From Eubacteriaceae bacterium (GTDB lineage Bacteria > Bacillota > Clostridia > Oscillospirales > Acutalibacteraceae), in the NCBI GenBank assembly GCA_021770095.1, contig JAETRQ010000008.1, positions 1-64,000 on the forward strand: a stretch of 64,000 bases of DNA. The letters run 5' to 3'. Numbering within the stretch: position 1 is the first letter of the stretch; each line of letters begins with the position of its first letter. Position numbers and translations under genes: made by a program. The notes beneath the pieces are model-generated. The model was given only the letters and a program-made list of their open reading frames with translations, was not told where the DNA came from and did no database searches. Of this stretch, positions 8,216 to 17,443 are shown one piece after another.

Positions 8216-11200
8216 TGCCTCTTAATAAAGATATAAAAAAGGTGCTTGTAATTGGTTCAGGTCCAATCGTAATAGGACAGGCTGCTGAATTTGACTACGC
8301 AGGTGCACAGGCTTGCCGAGTGTTAAGAGACGAAGGTATTGAAGTTGTGCTTGTTAACTCAAATCCTGCTACCATTATGACGGACAAAGCACTTGCAGAC
8401 CATATTTATCTTGAACCGCTTACGGAAGAAACAGTAAAAAGAATTATAGAAAAAGAACGCCCTGACTCTATCCTTTGCGGACTCGGCGGACAAACAGGAC
8501 TCACCATCGGAATGCAGCTCGCAAAAGACGGGTATCTTGACAGCATGGGTGTGCGTCTGCTCGGAACCAATGCACAGGCAATTGATAAAGCAGAAGACAG
8601 ACAAATGTTCCGTGATACAATGGTAAAAATCAATCAGCCTGTCGTACCGAGTGATATTGCCTATACAGTTGAACATGCTAAAGAAATTGCGGCAGACATT
8701 GGTTACCCTGTTATCATTCGTCCGGCATTCACGCTCGGCGGTGCAGGCGGCGGAGTTGTCAATAATGAAAAAGAACTTGAAATCATTGCAAAAAACGGCT
8801 TGATGCTCTCCCCTATTACACAGGTTCTTGTTGAAAAATACATTGCAGGATGGAAAGAAATTGAATTTGAAGTTATGAGAGACAGTGCCGGTAACGTTAT
8901 TGCTGTCTGCTCAATGGAAAATTTTGATCCTGTCGGTGTTCATACGGGAGACAGTATTGTAATAGCACCGGCAGTGACACTTGCTGACAAAGAATATCAG
9001 ATGCTGCGTTCAGCATCACTTGATATAATTACCGAACTTGGAATTGAAGGCGGATGCAACTGTCAGTTTGCACTCAATCCTGAAAGTTTTGAATATTCGG
9101 TTATTGAAGTTAACCCAAGAGTATCACGTTCATCTGCACTTGCATCAAAAGCAACAGGTTATCCGATAGCCAAAGTAACAACAAAAATTGCTCTTGGATA
9201 TACACTGGATGAAATAAAAAATGATATAACAGGCAAAACCTGTGCCTGTTTTGAGCCTACACTTGACTATGTTGTTGTTAAACTCCCAAAATGGCCGTTT
9301 GACAAGTTTGTCAATGCATCAAGGAAACTCGGTACACAGATGAAAGCAACGGGCGAAGTTATGAGCATTGCCCCTAACTTTGAAATGGCTATAATGAAAG
9401 CCGTACGCGGTGCAGAAATCGGTCTTGATACACTCAACAACAAATCGCTGGACAATGTAGATATAAAAGAAAAGCTCAAAGAGCAGGATGATGTAAGACT
9501 TTTTACAGTATTCAAAGCACTTAAAGAAGGAATAACAATTGACGAAATTCATCAGATTACAATGATTGATGAATGGTTCCTTGCAAAATTAAAGAATCTT
9601 GCAGATTATGAAAAAGAAATTGATAATAAGCCTTTGAGTGAAGAATTATACCTGAAAGGTAAAAAACTCGGCTATACTGACAAAGCGCTGAAAAAAATCA
9701 GCGGCAGTGTACTCGCTTATCACCGTGACTGCGTATACAAAATGGTAGATACCTGCGGTGCGGAGTTCAAGGCAGAAACGCCTTATTTTTATTCAACATA
9801 TGATAATCACTGTGAGTCAAGAGAGATTGAAAAATCAGGAAAAGATAAAATAATCGTTCTTGGTTCAGGTCCGATAAGAATAGGACAAGGTATTGAATTT
9901 GACTATTCGTCTGTTCACTGTGTATGGACGCTCAAGGAACTTGGCTACGAAGTAATATTAATCAACAATAATCCTGAAACCGTATCAACAGACTTTGATA
10001 CAGGTGACCGTCTTTATTTTGAACCATTGACCGATGAAGATGTAATGAACATCATAAAGGCTGAAAATCCAATTGGTGTTGTTGTGGCATTCGGCGGACA
10101 AACAGCAATCAAGCTTACAAAATTCCTTGATGATAACGGCATTACAATACTCGGCACAAGTGCGCAATCCATTGATGTTGCCGAAGACAGAGAACGCTTT
10201 GATGCCCTGCTTGAAAAATTCGGTATGTTCAGACCGAAAGGCGAAAGTGTTATGACGCTTGACAAAGCACTTGAAGCAGCCAACAGACTGGAATACCCTG
10301 TTCTTCTGAGACCGTCTTATGTTATCGGCGGTCAGAATATGACAATTGCATATACAGATGATGATGTTGAACAGTATATGGACATTATACTGGCACAGGG
10401 AATTACCAATCCTGTTCTTGTAGACAAATATATGATGGGAACAGAACTTGAAGTTGACTGCATAAGCGACGGGAAAGATGTCCTTATCCCCGGTATTATG
10501 GAACATATTGAACGTGCAGGTGTGCATTCAGGCGATTCCATTGCCGTGTATCCGCCTTATAATCTTAATGATATGATGCTTGAAAAGATATGTGATGTAT
10601 CACAAAAACTCGCACTTTCATTAGGAACAAAAGGACTTGTAAATATTCAATATCTGATTTATCAGAATGAGTTATATGTAATTGAAGTAAATCCGAGAGC
10701 ATCAAGAACAATCCCTTACATCAGCAAAGTCACAGGTGTTCCTATGGTTGAACTTGCAACAAAGATTATGGTTGGTTCAACGCTGGATGAACTTGGATAC
10801 GGAACAGGACTGTACAAAACACCGCCTTATTACGCAGTTAAAGTTCCTGTTTTCAGTTTTGAAAAACTCAATGACGTCAATTCAAAATTGGGTCCTGAAA
10901 TGAAATCCACAGGTGAAGTACTCGGCGTCGGTAAAAATCTGGTTGAAGCGTTGTTCAAAGGACTTGTTTCAGCAGGATTTAAAACGGATTTCCATAAAAA
11001 AGATAATCATGGCGTACTGATAACCGTCACAAAACAGGATAGATTTGAAATCGTAAATCTTGCAAAAAAACTGGACGACCTTGGCGCTCAGATTTGGGCA
11101 ACACCTGAAACAGCAAAAGCAATTGAAAGCCTTGGCATCAATGTATCTGTTGTTAATAAACTGAGAGAAGACAATTCTATAATGGACCTTGTTGAATCCG

Positions 11201-12246
11201 GCAAACTGGACTACATTGTTTACACAGGCAAGAGTGACAAAAAATCAATTGCGGATTACATTAAACTGCATAACAGAGCAAATCAGCTCGGTATTGCAAC
11301 CATCACATCGCTTGACACTGCAAATGCGATTGCAGATATTATTGCTTCAAGATACAAGCAGACAAATACGGAACTTGTTGACATCAATAATATGAGAGAA
11401 GAAAAAGGAATCCTCAAATTCTCAAAAATGCAGGGTACGGGTGATGACTATATATTCTTCAACAATCAGTGCGGTATTATTACCTGTCCTGAAAGTTTTG
11501 CAATTGAATTCACAGACAGACACCACGGTATCGGCGGTGACGGAATTGTCCTGATTGAAGAAAGTGAAGTTGCAGATGCCAAAATGAGAATATTTAACAT
11601 TGACGGCTCTGAAGGTAAAATGGCAGGTAACTCCATCCGCTGTCTTGGAAAATATCTGTATGACAATGATATGGTCAAAAAGGACCAAATGACAATTGAA
11701 ACCGCAGCAGGTATCAGAACACTTTCGCTCTTCACAAGAAACGGTAAAGTGTCATCGGTAACCGTTGATATGGGGAAAGCAGAACTCAGAAGTCAGATGA
11801 TACCTGTATCACTCAGTGACGATACAATAATCAACAAAACTGTCAATATTTCAGGCAGTGAATATAATATCAACTGCTGTGCTGTCGGTAATCCGCACTG
11901 CGTATTATTTGTTGATAATGTGGACAAAGTGGATATTCAAAAAATAGGCCCGCAAATTGAAACGGCAGACATCTTCCCTGAACGCATCAATACAGAATTT
12001 GTGCGTGTTGTGAATTCGAATACACTCAAAATGAGAGTATGGGAACGCGGTAACGGAGAGACACAGGCATGCGGAACCGGTGCATGTGCAGCGGTAATCT
12101 GTGCGGTTGAAAATGGTTATTGCCATAAGGGTGAAAATATCACGGTAAAAGTTAAAGGCGGCGACCTTATTGTTAACTATACTGATGAAAAAGTAACACT
12201 CACAGGTGACTGCCACCTTGTGTATAAAGGTGAAATTGAATATTAA
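8215..12246 (+). CDS. carB: Carbamoyl-phosphate synthase large subunit fused to a DapF-like domain
   Basis: A single 1343-residue frame with two proteins in it. Residues 1 to about 1059 are a full CarB: two ATP-grasp halves (VLVIGSGPIVIGQAAEFDYA and VLGSGPIRIGQGIEFDYS begin them) and a C-terminal MGS-like regulatory domain ending near TANAIADIIASRYK. From Met1060 the chain continues without a stop into about 284 residues that match diaminopimelate epimerase: FSKMQGTGDDYIF, RHHGIGGDGIV, NIDGSEGKMAGNSIRC and GETQACGTGACA. The second catalytic cysteine (ACGTGA) is present, but the first position, normally Cys in MCGN, is Ala. No ribosome site precedes codon 1060, so an internal start is unlikely. 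Family lengths are about 1060-1070 and 270-280, so both parts are complete. Epimerase activity is doubtful. Confidence 0.92.
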   Translation: MPLNKDIKKVLVIGSGPIVIGQAAEFDYAGAQACRVLRDEGIEVVLVNSNPATIMTDKALADHIYLEPLTEETVKRIIEKERPDSILCGLGGQTGLTIGMQLAKDGYLDSMGVRLLGTNAQAIDKAEDRQMFRDTMVKINQPVVPSDIAYTVEHAKEIAADIGYPVIIRPAFTLGGAGGGVVNNEKELEIIAKNGLMLSPITQVLVEKYIAGWKEIEFEVMRDSAGNVIAVCSMENFDPVGVHTGDSIVIAPAVTLADKEYQMLRSASLDIITELGIEGGCNCQFALNPESFEYSVIEVNPRVSRSSALASKATGYPIAKVTTKIALGYTLDEIKNDITGKTCACFEPTLDYVVVKLPKWPFDKFVNASRKLGTQMKATGEVMSIAPNFEMAIMKAVRGAEIGLDTLNNKSLDNVDIKEKLKEQDDVRLFTVFKALKEGITIDEIHQITMIDEWFLAKLKNLADYEKEIDNKPLSEELYLKGKKLGYTDKALKKISGSVLAYHRDCVYKMVDTCGAEFKAETPYFYSTYDNHCESREIEKSGKDKIIVLGSGPIRIGQGIEFDYSSVHCVWTLKELGYEVILINNNPETVSTDFDTGDRLYFEPLTDEDVMNIIKAENPIGVVVAFGGQTAIKLTKFLDDNGITILGTSAQSIDVAEDRERFDALLEKFGMFRPKGESVMTLDKALEAANRLEYPVLLRPSYVIGGQNMTIAYTDDDVEQYMDIILAQGITNPVLVDKYMMGTELEVDCISDGKDVLIPGIMEHIERAGVHSGDSIAVYPPYNLNDMMLEKICDVSQKLALSLGTKGLVNIQYLIYQNELYVIEVNPRASRTIPYISKVTGVPMVELATKIMVGSTLDELGYGTGLYKTPPYYAVKVPVFSFEKLNDVNSKLGPEMKSTGEVLGVGKNLVEALFKGLVSAGFKTDFHKKDNHGVLITVTKQDRFEIVNLAKKLDDLGAQIWATPETAKAIESLGINVSVVNKLREDNSIMDLVESGKLDYIVYTGKSDKKSIADYIKLHNRANQLGIATITSLDTANAIADIIASRYKQTNTELVDINNMREEKGILKFSKMQGTGDDYIFFNNQCGIITCPESFAIEFTDRHHGIGGDGIVLIEESEVADAKMRIFNIDGSEGKMAGNSIRCLGKYLYDNDMVKKDQMTIETAAGIRTLSLFTRNGKVSSVTVDMGKAELRSQMIPVSLSDDTIINKTVNISGSEYNINCCAVGNPHCVLFVDNVDKVDIQKIGPQIETADIFPERINTEFVRVVNSNTLKMRVWERGNGETQACGTGACAAVICAVENGYCHKGENITVKVKGGDLIVNYTDEKVTLTGDCHLVYKGEIEY

Positions 12247-12254
12247 CAATAAAT

Positions 12255-12284
12255 AAAGGACAGTTCATATGAACTGTCCTTTTT
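12255..12284. terminator. Terminator between arginine operon and BMP lipoprotein gene
   Basis: AAAGGACAGTTC (12255-12266), loop ATAT, then GAACTGTCCTTTTT. A-rich bases on the left and T-rich bases on the right make it usable from both convergent genes. Confidence 0.9.
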
Positions 12285-12300
12285 ATAAATTTGAACTCTA

Positions 12301-14196
12301 TTATTCTGTTACAATTTCATCTGCTGACAAATCTGTTGGCACTGCCATGTTAGGGTTGGTTATAAACCAGCCGTTGAGCGTAAGGCATTTTGAAAGTTTT
12401 TCATCATTAAAATACTGACAGAAAACATCACCCTGACCGCCTTGTGTATGAACCAGTTGAATTTTGCCGTCCGCAAGATCCGAATAAATCTTTTCATACT
12501 CATCATTCATGCCCGGTTTATCCTCAGGCCAACCAAATGTTGAATAAATTCCCTCTGACTTACAGTCAGCAACAATCAATGAACCGCCTTTGAAATCTTC
12601 AAGTGCATCTTTAACAGCCTCTTCATATGATTTGATGATTGTAAAATATGCATTACCGTTATTTGCACCGGCAGTAATTATGTTAAGCTCGCAATCATAA
12701 CTTCCCTTTGCAGTGAAAGCAGACTCCTCCTTACTGTTTCCGCCTGTGAAAATTGTTGTTACACCATTGTTAAACATTGTTTCACAAATAGATGCATATC
12801 TGTCTACCATTTCAAAAGTAGTATTCCAATAATACTCATTTTCCATTGAAATATTTGCCGAGTTACCGTAAGCATCCGTAGTCTGCCAGTGTGAGAACAT
12901 ATAACCGTCTTCCGGAATTGCCGCACTGACATCAACTATATCCCCTGCAATATATGAGCCATTGCCGTAAGACTCGCCGTTTCCGCCTTCTCCGGTAACA
13001 ACATTGATATTGAAAGTAGGAGTCTCTGCCTGTTTAAATACAGGGATTAAAACAATATCAGAAGTAACATTTTTGATTGTCATGGTTTTATCGCTCAGTG
13101 AACTTACATCAATATCCTGTTCACAATCCCAATGGTCAAAAATCATATTATGCTCTGCAACAGGAGCTGTTACCTCAGTATCACTGCCGGAAGGAACACT
13201 GAAAGTTTCCTGAACAGTGGTGCCGTCCTTGCCCATAACCGTTACATTGTTATAATCACCTTCAATGTCTTTATACGTTGCAGTAATTGTACAATCGCAC
13301 TTTTCAACAAGAAGGTTCATTGAAGATTCTGATTTTGAAGAAATGTTTACTTTTTTATCTTTAACTCCGTCTGTATCACTTTTAACCACCCATTTGTCAA
13401 ACACCTGACCTTCAGGAGCAGGGTTAGCAGTAATGGTAATATTGCTGCCTTCCGTATACGTACCTGAACCTATGCCGTCAACAACGTTAACAACAAAAGT
13501 TTTCTCTTTTTGGTCTGCAATCGGCTCATAACAAGCAGTGATTGTGAAGTCATAATTATAAGAAGAAAATGGAGAATCATATTCTGCCCAATCCACAGTA
13601 ACAGGGATACCCATACTGTCAGCAGCATATGCTGCACCCTGAACAAAGCCTGCACCGTAGTTTGCCGAATACTTACTGTTGTTCTCAGCAAAGAAACCGA
13701 GTTCCGTGTTACCGCTTGCAACTGCAGTATATCCTGCAAGATACCCGCTTTGAAGTGCATCAAAAGTCACAGACATAACATTGGCAATATATCTGTCAAT
13801 ATTATCTTCTGCTGAATGAGGAACAGCATCAAGCAAAATAAATTTTACATCAGGATAAAGCGGAGCAATTTCATATGTACAAACAGCAAAATCTTCACCG
13901 GGAAAGACAATAAACTGTGCATCATTATCAACAGCAAGTTCAACATACTTCTCAACATTTTCTGTTGTTATTTTATTATCTTCCAGAACAGGCTGAAAAT
14001 AAGTACAGGTCATTGAATTATCCTGTGCAAAGGTATTGATACCATCCCATGCACTTTGGTTATATCCGTTATCATTTACTGTATTGCCGTTCGTAATCAA
14101 AACAATATCACTCTTCAAATCTTCCTGTTTCACACAACCTGCAAAGATTGAAGAAATTAAAATAAGACTCATTAATATACATACAAATTTCTTCAT
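12301..14196 (-). CDS. BMP-family lipoprotein interrupted by InlB/Flg_new-like repeats
   Basis: A 631-residue predicted surface lipoprotein with a signal peptide and lipobox FAGC at Cys21. Residues about 29-210 and 460-610 resemble the two parts of a BMP/PnrA-type periplasmic-binding fold (DIVLITNGNTVNDNGYNQSA; ITAGANNGNAYFTIIKSYEE). Between them, about residues 230-455, lie roughly three beta-rich repeats of the InlB-B/Flg_new type (TYTEGSNITITANPAPEG, FDKWVV, FDHWDC, FSHWQT). BMP proteins bind nucleosides for ABC import. No permease or ATPase gene is nearby. The gene is divergent from a nucleoside salvage operon, which suggests the ligand. The start at 14196 follows GGAGGT; the longer reading from 14214 lacks a site. 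Confidence 0.78.
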   Translation of the reverse strand: MKKFVCILMSLILISSIFAGCVKQEDLKSDIVLITNGNTVNDNGYNQSAWDGINTFAQDNSMTCTYFQPVLEDNKITTENVEKYVELAVDNDAQFIVFPGEDFAVCTYEIAPLYPDVKFILLDAVPHSAEDNIDRYIANVMSVTFDALQSGYLAGYTAVASGNTELGFFAENNSKYSANYGAGFVQGAAYAADSMGIPVTVDWAEYDSPFSSYNYDFTITACYEPIADQKEKTFVVNVVDGIGSGTYTEGSNITITANPAPEGQVFDKWVVKSDTDGVKDKKVNISSKSESSMNLLVEKCDCTITATYKDIEGDYNNVTVMGKDGTTVQETFSVPSGSDTEVTAPVAEHNMIFDHWDCEQDIDVSSLSDKTMTIKNVTSDIVLIPVFKQAETPTFNINVVTGEGGNGESYGNGSYIAGDIVDVSAAIPEDGYMFSHWQTTDAYGNSANISMENEYYWNTTFEMVDRYASICETMFNNGVTTIFTGGNSKEESAFTAKGSYDCELNIITAGANNGNAYFTIIKSYEEAVKDALEDFKGGSLIVADCKSEGIYSTFGWPEDKPGMNDEYEKIYSDLADGKIQLVHTQGGQGDVFCQYFNDEKLSKCLTLNGWFITNPNMAVPTDLSADEIVTE

Positions 14197-14226
14197 AACG
14201 ACCTCCAAAGGCAATAATACAGATAT

Positions 14227-14255
14227 ATAATATCAAATAATAAAAAATAATGCAA
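14227..14255 (-). promoter_or_regulatory. Promoter of the BMP-type lipoprotein gene
   Basis: Minus-strand TTGCAT (14255-14250), 17-base spacer, TATTAT (14232-14227), about 30 bases before the ATG. Its -35 box lies 9 bases from that of the divergent promoter. Confidence 0.6.
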
Positions 14256-14264
14256 TAGCATTTA

Positions 14265-14293
14265 TTGATTTAATAAATGAAAGCGACTATAAT
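14265..14293 (+). promoter_or_regulatory. Promoter of the nucleoside salvage operon
   Basis: TTGATT (14265-14270), 17-base spacer, TATAAT (14288-14293). Transcription would begin near 14300, giving an almost leaderless mRNA with AGGTGAT just before the ATG at 14312. Confidence 0.65.
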
Positions 14294-14311
14294 ATAAATC
14301 AGGTGATACAC

Positions 14312-15115
14312 ATGATTGACAAACAATTAAATTATATCAGGAGCAAAACTGATTTTGTTCCTGATATTGCAATAGTACTTGGAAGCGGCCTCGGTCCATT
14401 TGCAGAAGAAATCGAAATGGAATGTATAATCAATTACAACGAAATACCCCACTTTCCCGTTTCTACTGCACCAGGCCACAAAGGCAGATTTGTATTCGGA
14501 AAAATCGACGGCAAAAAAGTTGTTATTATGCAGGGGCGTGTACATTTGTATGAAGGATATTCGCCGCAGCAAATTGCCAATCCGATAAGACTGATGCGAA
14601 AAATGGGTGCGAAAACACTTATGCTCACAAATGCATCAGGCGGTATCAACAAAAAATTCAATATAGGTGATTTTATGGTACTGACTGACCATATATCCAC
14701 TTTTGTTGATTCCCCTCTTATCGGTAAAAATGATGACAGTATCGGTCCGCGCTTTCCTGATATGAGTGAAGTTTATTCAAAAAAACTAAACAAAGTCATC
14801 TTTGACACTGCAAAAGAAATGGACATCGAATTGCAAAGCGGAGTATACATACAATTCAAAGGTCCTAATTTTGAAACACCTGCTGAAATTAAAATGGCAA
14901 AAGTCCTTGGTGCAGATGCCGTGGGAATGAGTACCGCAATAGAGGCACAAACCGGTGTACACTGCGGATTTGATGTTTGTGCAATAAGCGTTATAACCAA
15001 TCTTGCATGCGGTATCAGTAAAACACCGATCACAAGTGAAGAAGTAACCCAAACAGCAAACAGAATTGCACCGATATTCAAAGAATTAATAAAAAAAACA
15101 GTTGGTAATTTTTAA
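14312..15115 (+). CDS. Purine nucleoside phosphorylase, probably for 5'-modified inosines
   Basis: A 267-residue trimeric-type PNP that splits a purine nucleoside with phosphate into base and ribose 1-phosphate. Phosphate-site motifs are [17 protein letters not shown] and [20 protein letters not shown] and GMSTAIE are also family signatures. Asn in VITN (near residue 227) predicts 6-oxopurines rather than adenine. The conserved His that contacts the 5'-hydroxyl (LSHDEV in relatives) is Ser here (PITSEEV). Together with the MtnA and deaminase genes downstream, this points to 5'-methylthioinosine or 5'-deoxyinosine as substrate, which is inference. The GTG at 14303 is part of the ribosome site. 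Confidence 0.85.
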   Translation: MIDKQLNYIRSKTDFVPDIAIVLGSGLGPFAEEIEMECIINYNEIPHFPVSTAPGHKGRFVFGKIDGKKVVIMQGRVHLYEGYSPQQIANPIRLMRKMGAKTLMLTNASGGINKKFNIGDFMVLTDHISTFVDSPLIGKNDDSIGPRFPDMSEVYSKKLNKVIFDTAKEMDIELQSGVYIQFKGPNFETPAEIKMAKVLGADAVGMSTAIEAQTGVHCGFDVCAISVITNLACGISKTPITSEEVTQTANRIAPIFKELIKKTVGNF

Positions 15116-15116
15116 T

Positions 15117-16097
15117 ATGGAAAATTTAAAATTCAAAGAAAATAAACTTTTTATAATTGATCAGACCCTACTCCCCAATGAAGAAAAATGGGTTGAAATA
15201 ACAAATAAAGAACAAGCATATAACGCAATCAAAACCTTAATGGTACGAGGTGCACCTGCCATCGGAATATTTGCAGGATATTCCATGGCAATTTTCAGTC
15301 AGAATAATGATATATATGAACTCAAAAACTATCTGGATTCATCACGACCGACTGCTGTCAATCTGAGTTGGGCTACTGCCAGAATTGTGAAGGCATATGA
15401 AAATGGCAAAAACCTGATAGAAGAGGCAATTGCAATCCATAATGAAGATATTGAAATGTGCAGAAAAATCAGCGAATATGCACTCACTCTTCTGCATGAC
15501 GGTGACGGCATACTCACACACTGCAATGCAGGTGAACTTGCGACCAGTAAATACGGCACAGGACTCGGTCCGCTGATACTCGGAAAGGAAATGGGATATA
15601 ACTTCAAGGTGTTCAGTGATGAGACAAGACCGCTGCTGCAAGGTGCAAGACTGACATCTTACGAACTTGAAAAAGCCGGAATTGATGTTACTCTGATATG
15701 CGACAATATGGCATCTTTTGTTATGAAACAAGGTAAAATCAATGCTGTTCTTGTCGGATGTGACAGAGTTGCCGCAAATGGTGACACAGCGAATAAAATC
15801 GGCACAAGCGGTGTCGCAATACTTGCTGAATATTATGGTATTCCGTTCTATGTGCTCGGTCCTTATTCAACAATTGATTTTAATTGTTCTAACGGTAATG
15901 ACATTGAGATTGAAGAACGTGACAGCGAAGAAATAAAGAATCTATATTTTGAAAAATCGACTGCTTTGAAAGAAACAAAATGTTTTAACCCTGCATTTGA
16001 TGTGACTGATCATTCGCTCATAACGGCGATTATCACAGACAAAGGAATTGTCAGACCACCATACAATATTAATTTGAGGAAGATACTGAATGATTAG
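15117..16097 (+). CDS. mtnA: S-methyl-5-thioribose-1-phosphate isomerase (or 5-deoxyribose analogue)
   Basis: A 326-residue member of the MtnA/eIF2B-alpha-like aldose-ketose isomerases. It opens a 1-phosphorylated pentose to the ketose form. Visible are [16 protein letters not shown], the catalytic cysteine in [11 protein letters not shown] and the aspartate in [17 protein letters not shown]. The start is one base past the PNP stop. The last 8 bases overlap the deaminase gene. The PNP product would be its substrate; the next enzyme of the pathway (dehydratase, kinase or aldolase) is not in the window. Confidence 0.9.
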   Translation: MENLKFKENKLFIIDQTLLPNEEKWVEITNKEQAYNAIKTLMVRGAPAIGIFAGYSMAIFSQNNDIYELKNYLDSSRPTAVNLSWATARIVKAYENGKNLIEEAIAIHNEDIEMCRKISEYALTLLHDGDGILTHCNAGELATSKYGTGLGPLILGKEMGYNFKVFSDETRPLLQGARLTSYELEKAGIDVTLICDNMASFVMKQGKINAVLVGCDRVAANGDTANKIGTSGVAILAEYYGIPFYVLGPYSTIDFNCSNGNDIEIEERDSEEIKNLYFEKSTALKETKCFNPAFDVTDHSLITAIITDKGIVRPPYNINLRKILND

Positions 16098-17361
16098 ATT
16101 TTTTAATGGTAAAATACTTACTTTAAAAGAGAATTTTGATATTTTTGACGGAGAAGTTTGGGTTGACGGAGACAAAATAACTTATGTCGGCAAAAATCGT
16201 GATGACCATACCGATTTCACTTTTGACAAAGAAATTGACCTGAATGGCAATCTGCTGATGCCGTCGTTTAAAAATGCACATACACACAGTGCAATGGTTT
16301 TCGGCAGAAGTTTCAGTGATGATTTGCCGCTGCAGGAATGGCTTTATGACAAAATATTCCCGATGGAGACCTTGCTTTGCGGTGATGATATATACAAACT
16401 GTCCAAAGTTGCTTTTCTTGAATATCTGACAAGTGGAATTTCTGCTTGTTTTGATATGTATTATTTCCCCGAAAATATGGCAAAAGCAAGTGTAGACACA
16501 GGTTTCAGAACGGTTATGTGCGGTGCTGTGAATAATTTTAAAGAATCTGTCCCGCTGCTTGAGGAATATTATAATAAATATAACAATTATAATGAACTTA
16601 TATCCTATAAGTTAGGGTTTCATGCCGAATATACAACTGACAAATCCATCATGAAAAACATTGCAAAGCTGGCAGAAAAATATCAGGCACCTGTATTTAT
16701 GCACAGCAGCGAAACTATGAGCGAAACGCAGGAATGTATACACCAATACAACAAAACACCAACAGAACTTTTTGAAAAGTTAGGACTTTTCAATTACGGC
16801 GGCGGAGCATTCCACAGTGTATGGGTGAATGAGGATGACCTTGAAATATACAAAAAGCACGGAGTATGGGCAGTTATCAACAGTGCTTCAAACTGCAAAC
16901 TTGCTTCCGGAGTTGCACCGGTTGAAACGATGATAAAAGAAGGAATTAACCTTGCAATCGGAACAGACGGAGCAAGTTCCAACAACGCACTGGATATGTT
17001 CAGAGAAATGTATTTAACCTGTGCATTGCAAAAAATCAAAAACAAAGATGCATCATCCACTGATGCAAATGAAGTACTGAAAATGGCGACTGTTGGTTCT
17101 GCAAGATGTATGGGACTATATGATTGTGATTGTATTGACAACGGCAAAAAAGCAGATTTAATTGTTATAGACATGAACAGACCGAATATGCAGCCAATAC
17201 ATAACATAACAAAGAATCTTGTTTACAGTGGTTCAAAGGACAATATAAAACTCACAATGATAAACGGAAAAATTCTTTATGAAAACGGAGTGTTCCCTAC
17301 TCTGGATATTGAAAAAATATATACAGAAGCAAATGAAGTGGTAAAAAGAATAACACAATAA
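16090..17361 (+). CDS. MTA/SAH/5'-deoxyadenosine-type deaminase (amidohydrolase)
   Basis: A 423-residue metal-dependent amidohydrolase. The ligand set reads HTHSAM (about residue 62), GFHAEYT (about 180), HSSET (about 202), FHSVWV and TDGASSNN (about 295), in the order expected for the MtaD/SsnA-like family, with the composite beta-sandwich at both ends ([24 protein letters not shown]). Such enzymes deaminate the adenine of S-adenosylhomocysteine, methylthioadenosine or 5'-deoxyadenosine. In this operon it would make the inosine form that the PNP then cleaves. The exact substrate is not fixed by sequence. Confidence 0.82.
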   Translation: MIRFFNGKILTLKENFDIFDGEVWVDGDKITYVGKNRDDHTDFTFDKEIDLNGNLLMPSFKNAHTHSAMVFGRSFSDDLPLQEWLYDKIFPMETLLCGDDIYKLSKVAFLEYLTSGISACFDMYYFPENMAKASVDTGFRTVMCGAVNNFKESVPLLEEYYNKYNNYNELISYKLGFHAEYTTDKSIMKNIAKLAEKYQAPVFMHSSETMSETQECIHQYNKTPTELFEKLGLFNYGGGAFHSVWVNEDDLEIYKKHGVWAVINSASNCKLASGVAPVETMIKEGINLAIGTDGASSNNALDMFREMYLTCALQKIKNKDASSTDANEVLKMATVGSARCMGLYDCDCIDNGKKADLIVIDMNRPNMQPIHNITKNLVYSGSKDNIKLTMINGKILYENGVFPTLDIEKIYTEANEVVKRITQ

Positions 17362-17363
17362 CA

Positions 17364-17403
17364 AAAACGGATGTATCAGCCAAAACCGATACATCCGTTT
17401 TTT
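17364..17403. terminator. Bidirectional terminator between salvage operon and glmS
   Basis: AAAACGGATGTATC (17364-17377) pairs with GATACATCCGTTTT (17388-17401), with T-runs on both strands; the flanking genes converge here. Confidence 0.9.
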
Positions 17404-17443
17404 ACTCCTCAACGATTCATTAATGATATACACCAAAATTATT

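Noticed and set aside
9985-10527. Open frame of 180 codons on the minus strand inside carB
   Set aside because: It is a shadow of the strongly conserved carB frame, with a Cys- and His-rich translation and no ribosome site.
11392-12246. Separate dapF gene with its own internal start at Met1060
   Set aside because: No Shine-Dalgarno sequence lies before the codon and there is no stop between the two domains; I treat it as one fusion, though internal initiation is not excluded.
14303-14311. GTG start for the PNP gene
   Set aside because: The GTG is part of the AGGTGAT ribosome site for the ATG at 14312, which gives the normal family N-terminus.
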